From Desulfobacula sp. (GTDB lineage Bacteria; Desulfobacterota; Desulfobacteria; Desulfobacterales; Desulfobacteraceae), in the NCBI RefSeq assembly GCF_030611305.1, contig NZ_JAUWQB010000013.1, positions 1-54,444 on the forward strand: DNA of 54,444 nt, in the 5' to 3' direction. The notes beneath the pieces were generated by a model. That model searched no databases and was not told the DNA's origin. It saw only the letters and a program-made list of their open reading frames with translations. Made by a program: the position numbers and the translations under genes. Positions 1 through 8,974 of the stretch are shown here, piece by piece. Numbering within the stretch: position 1 is the stretch's first letter; every line of letters starts with the position of its first letter.

Positions 1-60
1 GGGTGAAAGCCGATGAAGAATCATGTGATTGACAAATTGGGTTCTAAGATCATGGCCCAT
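1..60 (-). CDS. N-terminus of a probable tyrosine recombinase/integrase (clipped by window edge)
   Basis: Read on the minus strand, an ATG at 60-58 follows an excellent AAGGAGG ribosome site seven bases upstream. It opens a 20-codon frame that runs off the window, beginning MGHDLRTQFV and continuing to HRLSP. The pattern LRxxFxxxMxxxxLSP is typical of the SAM-like core-binding domain at the start of phage-integrase/XerC-like recombinases. The family call is inference from only 20 residues. A different short N-terminus could look similar. Confidence 0.4.
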   Translation of the reverse strand, partial: MGHDLRTQFVNHMILHRLSP

Positions 61-425
61 TGTAATACCTCCTTGATAAAAATTAATAAAACCGGCCGAT
101 GATTAAGCCGCAGGAAGTATTGTAGATTTATTTTGAAAAAAAGAAAATGTTGATTGAATTTTAGCAGTTGGGACGCACACTTCCGCGAAGCGGTTCAGTT
201 CATAAACAAAGTGGCTACTCTTGGGCTGTTCTCAATTCCCCTTGTTTTCGAAATATTTTTAGCAAACAATTTAAACTAATTCTGGAAATGGTCTAAAAAC
301 CCTAGTATGCTCTAATTTATTATTTTCAAAATTCAATTATTTCCTTGACAGAAAGTTTTAGGTAATTATACTAATTTAGACTATAAAACGATTTTAGTTC
401 AAAAACTTAATAAGGGGATAAAATT
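61..425. other. Intergenic region between divergent genes
   Basis: This stretch separates the minus-strand recombinase-like start from the TetR gene. It holds the minus-strand ribosome site at about 68-75, a small hairpin (CCGC-gaa-GCGG) near 183-193, and the TetR promoter at 345-372. No open frame with a convincing start was found. It is AT-rich. Confidence 0.6.
345..372 (+). promoter_or_regulatory. Sigma70-type promoter of the tetR gene
   Basis: TTGACA at 345-350 and TATACT at 367-372 are separated by 16 bases. They lie 53 bases upstream of the TetR ATG, which has its own AAGGGGAT ribosome site. The -35 is perfect and the -10 has five of six consensus bases. Confidence 0.65.
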
Positions 426-1010
426 ATGAAACCTGAAAAAGTTATATCTATTCTGGATACTGCAAAAAAAATGTTTGGACGCTATGGTCTCAGAAAGACA
501 AGTATAGACGAGGTTGCTCGGATGGCGCGTGTAGCCAAGGGTACGATATACAACTACTTTGGCAGCAAAGACCAGGTTTACCTCGAAGTCCTTCGCCGGG
601 AAACTAATGATATCATGAATAAGGTTTCATCTTCGGTGGCTCAGGAAGTTTCACCAAAGGATAAGCTTTCCGCATTTGCGCGTGCCAAGTTTAAATATAT
701 GCGGCAGGCAATAAATATTCTTAATCTTGACCGGGAAGGGATAGAGAACCTCTTACCCAGTGCTGAAAGCATCCGCAGTGATTTTATTGAGCGTGAAGTG
801 AATTTAATCCATTCAATTTTAAAGGAAGGTATGGAAAAGGGTATGTTTCGCATTAATGATACTTTTTTGGCAGCAAGGGGTATTGCTTATGCCTTGAGGG
901 GGTTTGAGCTTAACTGGCTGGTGCAGGAAAGCCAGGAAAAGATTGAGTATTATCTGGATGAATTAATGAATATTATTTTTTTCGGTATGGTGTGCAAAGA
1001 AAAACATTAA
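426..1010 (+). CDS. TetR/AcrR family transcriptional regulator
   Basis: This 194-residue protein has the standard TetR layout. The N-terminal DNA-binding domain covers residues 1-55, with the helix-turn-helix signature VARMARVAKGTIYNYFGSKD. A divergent helical ligand-binding domain follows. The recognition helix TIYNYF is typical of the family. It stands at the head of a same-strand run with the CmpB/HD protein and activase, and the RND efflux operon lies about 8 kb downstream. TetR proteins often repress efflux genes, but nothing here ties it to one target. The ligand is unknown. Confidence 0.9.
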   Translation: MKPEKVISILDTAKKMFGRYGLRKTSIDEVARMARVAKGTIYNYFGSKDQVYLEVLRRETNDIMNKVSSSVAQEVSPKDKLSAFARAKFKYMRQAINILNLDREGIENLLPSAESIRSDFIEREVNLIHSILKEGMEKGMFRINDTFLAARGIAYALRGFELNWLVQESQEKIEYYLDELMNIIFFGMVCKEKH

Positions 1011-1069
1011 AGCAGCAGCAAGCGGATTTGTTTTTGTGAATTTTTTAACTATCAATATAGGTTCGTAAA

Positions 1070-2098
1070 ATGGAAATAAGTATTTTGTATATATTCTTTT
1101 CTTTTTGCCTCTTTTCTATAATGGGATGGATTCTGGAAGTTTCTTACAGGTCTCTGTGTGCAGGGCGGTTTGTCAATCCCGGTTTTTTGAAGGGGCCATT
1201 CCTTGTTTTGTATGGAACGGGTTCTCTGATGCTTATGGGTTGTATCTTTCTTTTTAATCTTTATGATGTTAATTTTATTATTAAAATTTTCACCTATTTT
1301 ATCGCTATAACAGGTCTGGAACTGATTTGCGGGTTAACAGGCACTGGTTTGTTTAACATCAGGCTGTGGGACTATTCAGATCAGTTCCTCCATTACAAGG
1401 GGCATGTCTGCCTGAAATTTTCCATTTACTGGGTTTTTCTGGCGTTTGGCTTTGAATATTTCTTCTTAGCATCCTATCAAAACATTTTTAATTCTATTTC
1501 ACCGGTGTTCAAAAACCTATCCACAGCTGTGTTAATTTCAATAATAACCATTGATTTTATTGGGGCGCTTCTTACGAATATTATATCTTCCAAATCACTG
1601 GAAGAGAAAGAAATAATTGAACTTGAGTTTATTAACCTATCAAGGCCGCTGCTTGAAAATCCGCAACTAAAAGCCCTTTCTCAATGTAACCATCATAGGG
1701 GTAAGACAAGACTGGAACATGTAAAGGAAGTTGCATATCTAAGTTTTCAGTGGAGCAGGAAATTGTCTCTGGACTCTAATGCAATTGTTCGAGGGGCTTT
1801 GCTTCACGACCTTTTTTATTATGACTGGCAGCATGAAGGACCAAGGTTTCATGGCTTCAGGCACCATAATATCGCTTTGAAAAATGCACACAAATTAACA
1901 GACCTTTCTAAAAAAGAAGAGGATATTATTAAAAAACACATGTGGCCTCTCACCGTTGTCCCTCCGGTTTACATGGAATCTCTTATCGTTTCAGTAATAG
2001 ATACGTTTTGCTCTGCAAGGGATTATATCAATTTTAAAGGACACAAAAAAACACGTAAACCGATTACAGCTTTGGACAGTTCAGGATTGGGAGAATAA
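1070..2098 (+). CDS. Membrane protein with CmpB-like (DUF1113) N-terminus and HD hydrolase C-terminus
   Basis: Residues 1-175 contain about five hydrophobic segments and the motif GRFVNPGFLKGPF...YG. That motif is characteristic of the 'putative ABC-transporter type IV' (CmpB, formerly DUF1113) family. Residues about 205-325 are cytosolic and carry HD-superfamily hallmarks: HHRGKTRLEHV, LLHDLFYYDW, and later RHH and KHMWPL. HD domains are metal-dependent phosphohydrolases, but the substrate cannot be told from sequence. The gene ends six bases before the activase ATG, so the two are probably co-transcribed. Fusion of a membrane domain to HD suggests sensing or signalling at the membrane (inference). 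Confidence 0.75.
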   Translation: MEISILYIFFSFCLFSIMGWILEVSYRSLCAGRFVNPGFLKGPFLVLYGTGSLMLMGCIFLFNLYDVNFIIKIFTYFIAITGLELICGLTGTGLFNIRLWDYSDQFLHYKGHVCLKFSIYWVFLAFGFEYFFLASYQNIFNSISPVFKNLSTAVLISIITIDFIGALLTNIISSKSLEEKEIIELEFINLSRPLLENPQLKALSQCNHHRGKTRLEHVKEVAYLSFQWSRKLSLDSNAIVRGALLHDLFYYDWQHEGPRFHGFRHHNIALKNAHKLTDLSKKEEDIIKKHMWPLTVVPPVYMESLIVSVIDTFCSARDYINFKGHKKTRKPITALDSSGLGE

Positions 2099-2103
2099 CT
2101 GTT

Positions 2104-5100
2104 ATGACAAAGGATATGACAGATTTCTGCTTAACTGGAATTGATATAGGCTCTACAACAGCAAAGGTTGTTATATACGATGGAAACGGCAGCATGATTT
2201 TTTCCCGTTACTGCCGCCATAATGCCAGGACCGTAGAAACTATACGTCAGATATTTAAAGAAGCCCAGCAAGAGTTAGGTGATATCAAACTTGATCTGGC
2301 AGTAACCGGATCAGCTGGGATGGGTGCTGCCGAGATTTTTGGACTGCCCTTTGTTCAAGAGGTAGTGGCTTCTGCCTGCTTTATAAAAAAATATTATCCA
2401 AACGTCAGGACATTTGTTGAGATAGGCGGTGAGGACTCCAAAATAATATTTTTTGATACTCAATTTAGGCCGGATATCAGGATGAACGGGAGTTGTGCCG
2501 GAGGCACAGGGGCTTTTATTGATCAGATGGCAGCCCTTTTGAATGTTGATGTCATGGAACTTAATACTTTGGCAAAAAAGGCGGAAAATATCTATCCCAT
2601 TGCATCCCGGTGCGGGGTCTTTGCCAAGACCGATATCCAGGATTTACTCAGCCGCCATGTCTCCAAAGAAGATATTGCAGCTTCCGTATTTCATTCAGTT
2701 GCCCTGCAGGTGATTACAGCTTTGTCCCATGGCCGTGATATAGATCCGAAAATACTAATCGGCGGCGGGCCGCTTACTTTTTATCCTGAACTGCGTAAAG
2801 CTTTTAAAAACGTTCTTAAAATAGATAATCCGGGTGATTTAATTATTCCCGACCGTCCGGAACTTATTCCTGCCATGGGGGCCGCCATAAACAGGGAGAG
2901 CAGTCTTTACCAGGCCAGAATCAGTGAAGTTTTGAAGGTGTCTAAAAAAGGGTCGAACCAGAAAATAAACAATTCTATCAACTTCGTTCCAGAATCAACT
3001 TCAACTGTAAAAAGACTCCCCCCCCTGTTTAAAAATAAAATTGAGGTTGAATTATGGCAGGAAAGACACAACAAAACCTGTGTATCCAGAATAAATATAG
3101 AAGAGACAAGAGACAAAAAACTTTTTTTAGGCATAGATTCCGGTTCTACGACCACAAAAATTGTGGTTACTGACGAACAGGGACGTTTTGTAATTGGTCA
3201 TTACGGGGCTAACAATGGCAACCCTATACAAGCTGTCAAAGAAGGACTGTCTTATCTTAAAGGAAAATTTTTAAAGCTTGGATTTTTACCTCATATCGTT
3301 CGAACTGTAGCGACAGGATATGGAGAAGGCCTTATCAAGTCCGCTTTCGGGCTAAATGATGGCGTTGTTGAGACAATGGCGCATTACCAGGCAGCCAAGC
3401 GCTTTGACCCGGATGTTTCATTTATTCTGGATATCGGCGGACAGGATATGAAAGCTATTTTTATCCGTGACCATGCAATTTCCGATATCCAGGTTAATGA
3501 GGCCTGCTCATCAGGATGTGGCTCCTTTATAGAGACTTTTGCCCATTCTCTCGGGCACACAACCTCTGATTTTGCCACAATCGCATGCGAAAAAAACGCA
3601 CCATTTGATCTTGGAACCCGTTGCACGGTTTTCATGAATTCCAGGGTCAAGCAGGCACTTCGAGAAAATGCAAGTGTTTCAGATATTTCAGCAGGGCTTG
3701 CTTATTCTGTGATCAAAAATGCACTTTATAAAGTTCTCAAACTGAAAAATACTGCTGAACTAGGGAATAAAATCGTTGTTCAGGGGGGGACATTTCGCAA
3801 TCAGGCTGTGCTGCGGGCATTGGAACTTCTGCTTGACAAAAAAGTCGTTCGGTCTGATATCTCCGAGCTGATGGGAGCATATGGCTCAGCATTGACGGCC
3901 ATTAATAATCATCGCCTGAAACCGAACGAATCAATAGTATTTAATGGTATTGAAAATCCGGATACAGGGACCCAATTTTCAAAAAAGGAAATCCGCTGCA
4001 ATGGATGCGAAAACCAGTGTGCTGTATTAAAACTTATCTTTTCCAATGGAAATCATTTTTTTACCGGGAATCGGTGTGAAAAGTATTTTAGCAATAATGC
4101 CAAGATAAACCACAGGGGTGAAAATCTGATAACAGAGCAAACAGGGCTTCTTTTTGACCGCAATATGAAACCTGAAGGCGATCCGATCCTCACATACGGC
4201 ATCCCCCGCTGTCTGAATATGTATGAGAATTTTCCCTTTTGGAACACATTTCTAACATTTTGTGGATTTAAAGTTGTTCTTTCCTCGCCTTCTAATTTTA
4301 AGCTGTACGAAAAAGGAGCACCAAGCGTGATGTCCGAAAACATCTGCTTTCCGGCAAAGCTTGCCCACGGACATATTGTTGATCTCATAGAAAAAAAAGT
4401 GGGCAGGATTTTTTACCCCACTGTGGTTTATGAGCAAGAAGAATATTCCGACGCTTTAAACAGCTTTAATTGTCCGGTTGTCACCGGGTATCCCGATCTT
4501 TTAAAGAGTGCCGTTAATCCCAATGGGAAATATAATATTCCCCTTGATAATCCTCCCATCAGCTTTAAAAACAGTCAGCTCCTAAAAAAACAGCTTTATC
4601 ATTTTTTTAAACAATTCAGCGTAAATTTCAAGACCGTGTCAAAGGGAGTGGAACAAGGGTTTGCAGATCAAAAAGCGTTCAAAAAACAACTTAAAGCCAG
4701 GGCAAAAACCTTGATAAACAAGGCAAAAAAAGAAGGGCGGATGGTTATTGTCCTGGCCGGCCGACCTTACCATATAGATCCTTTAATCAACCACGGCATT
4801 GGAGATTTTCTCACAGAACTTGGGGTGGATGTTATCAGCGAAAATGCAGTCCCCCATGGCATTAGCCAGGCCCTTGGCGACGTCAGTGTTCTTACTCAAT
4901 GGGGCTATGTCAACAGACTGTATGGCGCTGCAGAATGGGTTGCCAAAAACCGAAATGTCCAGCTGGTTCAACTGACCTCTTTTGGGTGCGGCCCCGATGC
5001 CGTATCAGCAGATGAGGTCAGGGAAATTATCAGGGGCAGCGGGAAGGTTTACACTTTAATAAAAATGGATGAAATTGCCAATCTGGGTGCAGTTAAGATA

Positions 5101-6582
5101 AGGCTGCGTTCTATGCTGGAAGCAATTAAAGAGAATATAACCAGGTCACACACGGACCAGGGAAATGGAAAAAAAGCAAACAGAATTTTTATGCAGAAAG
5201 ACAGAGGAAGAACCCTTATTGCACCCTATTTTTCTCCTTTTTATTCTTCACTGATCCCGGCTGCATTCAGGCCTCTTGGTTACCGTGTGGATATACTCCC
5301 GCCCCAGGACAGGGCCTCGGTGGAATTAGGCCTTAAGGCTGTAAACAACGATATGTGCTATCCAACCATACTTGTTGCAGGCGACATAATTAAAGCCTTT
5401 AAATCAGGCAGATATGATCCGTGCAAGACAGGGGTAATCCTGACCCAGACAGGAGGTCAGTGCAGGGCATCCTCTTATGTTTCCCTTATCAAAAAAGGGT
5501 TGGCTGATGCAGATCTGGCCGATGTTCCGGTAATTAGCATATCTGCCGGGGAGATAAATCACCAGCCCGGATTTGTCATCAATGAAAAAGAGCTTGTGAA
5601 AAGACTGGGCCTTGGCGTTATTTTTGCCGATCCCCTGGCCCGGATGTATCTTTCTACTATTGTCCGGGAAGAGATTCCGGGAACCTCAGCAGCTTTGCAT
5701 GCCAAATATTTATCCAGGATGGAACCGGGTATTGAAAAAGCCGATTATCATTATCTGTTAAATCTTCTTAAAAGGGCCGTGGACGATTTCAATAGAGTCA
5801 GGATTAAAAATAAGCCTGTTCCCAAAATTGGAATCGTAGGTGAGATATTTGTTAAATATAACTTTTTTTCAAATGGAAATATTATTGAGTGGCTTTCAGA
5901 TCAGGGAGTAGAAGTGGTTCTCCCGTCTTTGCAAAGTTTTTTTGCCCAGAGGTTTGTCAATGAATCATTCAACCAGAAAGCATTTTTTAAATTTTCTCCT
6001 GCGGACAATATCAAAACCAGACTACTGGAAATTTATGCAAATTATCATTTGTTTCGTATTGACAGGGTTATGCAGGACTTTCGTTTTTACCGAAAGCACC
6101 ATAGTTTAAAAAATCTGGCTGAAAACACAAGTGAAGTGGTCAGCCTGGCTAACCAGTTCGGTGAAGGATGGCTGTTAACAGCCGAAATGATCGCCATGCT
6201 TAATGAAAGGATCGGCAACATAGTCTGTCTTCAGCCATTTGGCTGTATTGCCAACCATATCACCGGCAGGGGTGTTGAAAAAAAATTGAAGGTCATGTTC
6301 CCTTATTTGCATTTGCTTTCCCTTGATATGGATGCCGGGGTCAGTGAGGTTAATGTTTTAAACAGACTGCATTTTATGGTTGACGGAGCCAAAGAAGAGA
6401 TGGCTCATGGGACAAAGACGATGCCCCAGCCGGAACCGGCCGGACAGTTCGCAATCCCCCATTTCCTGCCCGGTGATTTAAATAGTTTGACAAATTATAT
6501 ACCGCTGGAAGTTGAAAAATGGAAATCCTGGGTGTCTGGACTGGAACTGAGAAAAAAAGCGGGCAGTTTTATTCACAGGTAA
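2104..6582 (+). CDS. Large double-domain acyl-CoA dehydratase activase-like protein (BcrAD/BadFG + DUF2229)
   Basis: The 1492-residue protein contains two ASKHA ATPase units of the BcrAD/BadFG/HgdC family. The first starts at about residue 11 (GIDIGSTTAK, then GGEDSKII and NGSCAGGTGAF). The second starts at about residue 345 (GIDSGSTTTK, then GGQDMKAIF and EACSSGCGSF). Each carries the conserved cysteine that holds a bridging [4Fe-4S] cluster in characterised activases. The C-terminal half is DUF2229/HgdB-like, with CNGCENQC, a Cys at SENICFP and CYP motifs. Known relatives drive ATP-dependent one-electron reduction of 2-hydroxyacyl-CoA dehydratases or benzoyl-CoA reductases. No separate dehydratase subunits are nearby, so the role is open. 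Length is normal for the fused class found in anaerobes. Confidence 0.85.
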   Translation: MTKDMTDFCLTGIDIGSTTAKVVIYDGNGSMIFSRYCRHNARTVETIRQIFKEAQQELGDIKLDLAVTGSAGMGAAEIFGLPFVQEVVASACFIKKYYPNVRTFVEIGGEDSKIIFFDTQFRPDIRMNGSCAGGTGAFIDQMAALLNVDVMELNTLAKKAENIYPIASRCGVFAKTDIQDLLSRHVSKEDIAASVFHSVALQVITALSHGRDIDPKILIGGGPLTFYPELRKAFKNVLKIDNPGDLIIPDRPELIPAMGAAINRESSLYQARISEVLKVSKKGSNQKINNSINFVPESTSTVKRLPPLFKNKIEVELWQERHNKTCVSRINIEETRDKKLFLGIDSGSTTTKIVVTDEQGRFVIGHYGANNGNPIQAVKEGLSYLKGKFLKLGFLPHIVRTVATGYGEGLIKSAFGLNDGVVETMAHYQAAKRFDPDVSFILDIGGQDMKAIFIRDHAISDIQVNEACSSGCGSFIETFAHSLGHTTSDFATIACEKNAPFDLGTRCTVFMNSRVKQALRENASVSDISAGLAYSVIKNALYKVLKLKNTAELGNKIVVQGGTFRNQAVLRALELLLDKKVVRSDISELMGAYGSALTAINNHRLKPNESIVFNGIENPDTGTQFSKKEIRCNGCENQCAVLKLIFSNGNHFFTGNRCEKYFSNNAKINHRGENLITEQTGLLFDRNMKPEGDPILTYGIPRCLNMYENFPFWNTFLTFCGFKVVLSSPSNFKLYEKGAPSVMSENICFPAKLAHGHIVDLIEKKVGRIFYPTVVYEQEEYSDALNSFNCPVVTGYPDLLKSAVNPNGKYNIPLDNPPISFKNSQLLKKQLYHFFKQFSVNFKTVSKGVEQGFADQKAFKKQLKARAKTLINKAKKEGRMVIVLAGRPYHIDPLINHGIGDFLTELGVDVISENAVPHGISQALGDVSVLTQWGYVNRLYGAAEWVAKNRNVQLVQLTSFGCGPDAVSADEVREIIRGSGKVYTLIKMDEIANLGAVKIRLRSMLEAIKENITRSHTDQGNGKKANRIFMQKDRGRTLIAPYFSPFYSSLIPAAFRPLGYRVDILPPQDRASVELGLKAVNNDMCYPTILVAGDIIKAFKSGRYDPCKTGVILTQTGGQCRASSYVSLIKKGLADADLADVPVISISAGEINHQPGFVINEKELVKRLGLGVIFADPLARMYLSTIVREEIPGTSAALHAKYLSRMEPGIEKADYHYLLNLLKRAVDDFNRVRIKNKPVPKIGIVGEIFVKYNFFSNGNIIEWLSDQGVEVVLPSLQSFFAQRFVNESFNQKAFFKFSPADNIKTRLLEIYANYHLFRIDRVMQDFRFYRKHHSLKNLAENTSEVVSLANQFGEGWLLTAEMIAMLNERIGNIVCLQPFGCIANHITGRGVEKKLKVMFPYLHLLSLDMDAGVSEVNVLNRLHFMVDGAKEEMAHGTKTMPQPEPAGQFAIPHFLPGDLNSLTNYIPLEVEKWKSWVSGLELRKKAGSFIHR

Positions 6583-6625
6583 TAGCAATGTTACCATTAA
6601 TTTTTAGTTATAGGAGACACAAATC

Positions 6626-7771
6626 ATGTCAAAAAATCAGATAAAAAATCGTATTGTAGAGGAGTTAAGGAAGGCTAAAGAGGCAGGGCAAATTACCACT
6701 AAGATGGTGCATGAAATTTTAGAGGAGGCCGTGTCCGATGTTATGGGCGAAAGCAAAGAAGGTGTTGCCCAGCTACGCTTAGTCGTCAAAGATGCTGTGG
6801 ATGCTGCCATGACAGGTCTTAAGGAGACCGGAGCAGGTACAAAAGAATTCGTGGAAGGAGCTGTAGAAGGAGCTATTGCCGGTGCTCGAAGCCATGGAGA
6901 ACAGACTGTTGAGGCCACTTGGCAGGAAGTCTGGCAACTGGAAACACGACTTGCAGAAGAAAGGGCTCAGCTGGCTAAAGATTTGAGAGAAGGCCTGGAA
7001 GGCGCCAAAGATGCCGGTGAGACCTTATCCGAAGATGTTAAAAAATGGGTAGGCTCTGCTGTGGTTGATGTAAAACTGAAAAGCACTCAGCTTCTAGGAT
7101 TAACAAAACAGACTGTTAAAGAAGCGGTTAAAGAGGCTATTGAGTCTGGCCAAGATGTGAAAGAAACCGTGACCCAGATTGCCAGCGATGCCACCGAAAA
7201 AGCTCTGGAAGAAGGCCGATTCACAGCGGACAGGGTGGAGATAATCGCTGAGAAAGTATTGTCCGGGGCTGTGGAGGCTGCCGAGGAGGCCGGTAAAGAG
7301 ACTAAAAAAGTTGTTCATGGCGCTTTTGAGGGAACTCAAAAGGGAATTATTTCAGCAATAGAATCTGTTGAAGACAGGACAAAGGAATTTGCCCATAAGG
7401 ATCTTGCCCGGACAAAGGAAGAGCTTGAAGTGATTGAAGAGCTTTTTCTGGAAACAACCCGAAAAATTGCAATACGTTCCGGAGAGGTGGCAAAAGATGT
7501 ATTAACCGATCTTACCGACCAGGCACAGAAAACGACCTCTGCCTTAAGACAAAAAGCTCACAATGCTGCTGAAAAAACCGCTGACAAAGTGGCTGGTAAG
7601 TTGAAAGAGGCCGGTAAAGATGCGGTTAAAGCAACCGCAAAAGCGGCACATGCCGTGGCTGGTGAAGCCAAAGAACTTGGGAAAAAATCTGTATATGTTG
7701 CAAAGGGGGCGGTTTCCGGAATGTGGAAAGGAGCAAAGGATGCTTTAACGAAAGAAAAAAAGGATCAGTAA
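6626..7771 (+). CDS. Alanine/glutamate/lysine-rich helical repeat protein (apolipoprotein/LEA-like)
   Basis: This 381-residue protein has no signal peptide and no hydrophobic segment. It is built from charged amphipathic helices with recurring short units such as VKEAVKEAIESG, VEGAVEGAI and SGAVEAAEEAG. Glycine-alanine breaks recur at roughly 11 to 20 residues, and the C-terminus is strongly basic (KKSVYVAKGAVSG...TKEKKDQ). Such composition is shared by apolipoprotein-like, LEA-like and phasin-like proteins that coat membranes, granules or DNA. I do not recognise a characterised family. A good ribosome site (ATAGGAGACAC) precedes the ATG. It sits between the activase and the LpxR-like protein. 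Confidence 0.65.
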   Translation: MSKNQIKNRIVEELRKAKEAGQITTKMVHEILEEAVSDVMGESKEGVAQLRLVVKDAVDAAMTGLKETGAGTKEFVEGAVEGAIAGARSHGEQTVEATWQEVWQLETRLAEERAQLAKDLREGLEGAKDAGETLSEDVKKWVGSAVVDVKLKSTQLLGLTKQTVKEAVKEAIESGQDVKETVTQIASDATEKALEEGRFTADRVEIIAEKVLSGAVEAAEEAGKETKKVVHGAFEGTQKGIISAIESVEDRTKEFAHKDLARTKEELEVIEELFLETTRKIAIRSGEVAKDVLTDLTDQAQKTTSALRQKAHNAAEKTADKVAGKLKEAGKDAVKATAKAAHAVAGEAKELGKKSVYVAKGAVSGMWKGAKDALTKEKKDQ

Positions 7772-7832
7772 ATGCTTAAAATAAGGGTTTACCATTATAT
7801 AAGAATTGAGGGGAAAATAGATTTTCAATGAT

Positions 7833-8885
7833 ATGTGGTTGAAACAAATTGTATTCAAATCTCTGGTATTACTGCTGTTGCCAATGAGCATTACACTTGC
7901 CTTGGGTCCAGGGTCATGTGAAGCTGTAGAAGATGAGGGAACATTTAGTTTTTATTTTGAAAATGACTTGTTTGCGGACACTGACTATGGCTATACCAAC
8001 GGTGTCAAATTGTCCTGGATTTCACCCGATTTGACCGGTTATGCGAGAAGCGACAGCCTGCCTGACTGGAGCTTGCCGGTTATACGCAGGCTGCCTTTTA
8101 TAAATGAGCAGGGGTTGCAGCGAAATGTTGGCCTTTCCATCGGACAAAACATGTATACACCAGGGGATATTTCTATCGATGATCTGATTGAAGATGACCG
8201 CCCATACGCGGGGTGGACCTATTTCGGCATCGGCTTGCACAGCAAAAATGAGCGTCGGTTAGATTCGATGGAGATCCAGCTCGGTATAGTAGGCCCTTAT
8301 TCCTTTGCCGAACACACACAAAAACTGGTCCATAAATTAAGAGGTTGTCAAACCCCCAACGGCTGGGACAATCAAATCAAGAACGAGCCCGGTCTTGCTG
8401 TCGTATATGAGCGGAAATGGCGATCTTTTTACAGCAGGGGTGGTGGTTTGGGTTTGGATCTCATCCCCCGTCTGGGTGGTGCATTGGGTAATGTTTACAC
8501 CTATGCCAACGCAGGAATTGAAGCCCGTATTGGATGGAATATACCCAGGGATTTCGGAACATCTCTTATTCGGCCGGCAGGTGATTCCAACGCTCCTTTG
8601 AATACCCGGGACCCGCGTCTGTCCGGTAGTCAAGATTTCAGTCTCTATGTTTTTACCATGGTAGACGGGCGTGCCGTACTACGCAACATTTTTTTAGATG
8701 GAAACACTTTTACAGACAGCCACAATGTCGATAAAAAATATTTTGTGGGTGATGTCGGACTGGGAGTCGGACTGATAATTGATCGTTTTAAGCTTTGCTA
8801 CACTCACGTTTTACAAACAAAAGAATTCAAAGGACAGGAAGATAACCAGACCTTTGGTTCCATCACATTAGCCTTTACTTACTGA
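7833..8885 (+). CDS. LpxR-family outer-membrane lipid A deacylase
   Basis: Of 350 residues, the first ~30 form a signal sequence. The mature protein then starts with FYFENDLFADTDYGYTNGVK, the LpxR (DUF2219) opening that supplies the catalytic Asn-Asp pair. The spacing Q-x3-H in HTQKLVHK matches the Gln118/His122 pair known from Salmonella LpxR, followed by GWDNQIKNEP. The protein ends in LAFTY, an aromatic C-terminus as expected for a beta-barrel. LpxR removes the 3'-acyloxyacyl group of lipid A. Here it sits beside an RND pump and patatin hydrolase, suggesting an envelope-maintenance block (inference). The ribosome site before the ATG is weak. Confidence 0.85.
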   Translation: MWLKQIVFKSLVLLLLPMSITLALGPGSCEAVEDEGTFSFYFENDLFADTDYGYTNGVKLSWISPDLTGYARSDSLPDWSLPVIRRLPFINEQGLQRNVGLSIGQNMYTPGDISIDDLIEDDRPYAGWTYFGIGLHSKNERRLDSMEIQLGIVGPYSFAEHTQKLVHKLRGCQTPNGWDNQIKNEPGLAVVYERKWRSFYSRGGGLGLDLIPRLGGALGNVYTYANAGIEARIGWNIPRDFGTSLIRPAGDSNAPLNTRDPRLSGSQDFSLYVFTMVDGRAVLRNIFLDGNTFTDSHNVDKKYFVGDVGLGVGLIIDRFKLCYTHVLQTKEFKGQEDNQTFGSITLAFTY

Positions 8886-8974
8886 GCCGAATCTTAGAAT
8901 GGGTTATTAATGAAATAAAGTTGTTGGATAGCAACAATGTAAACTTTTCAACCAACACAAGGAGTATTAGTTAA

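Noticed and set aside
641-853. Minus-strand open frame of 70 codons inside the TetR gene
   Set aside because: It is antisense to a well-supported regulator and has no ribosome site or family resemblance.
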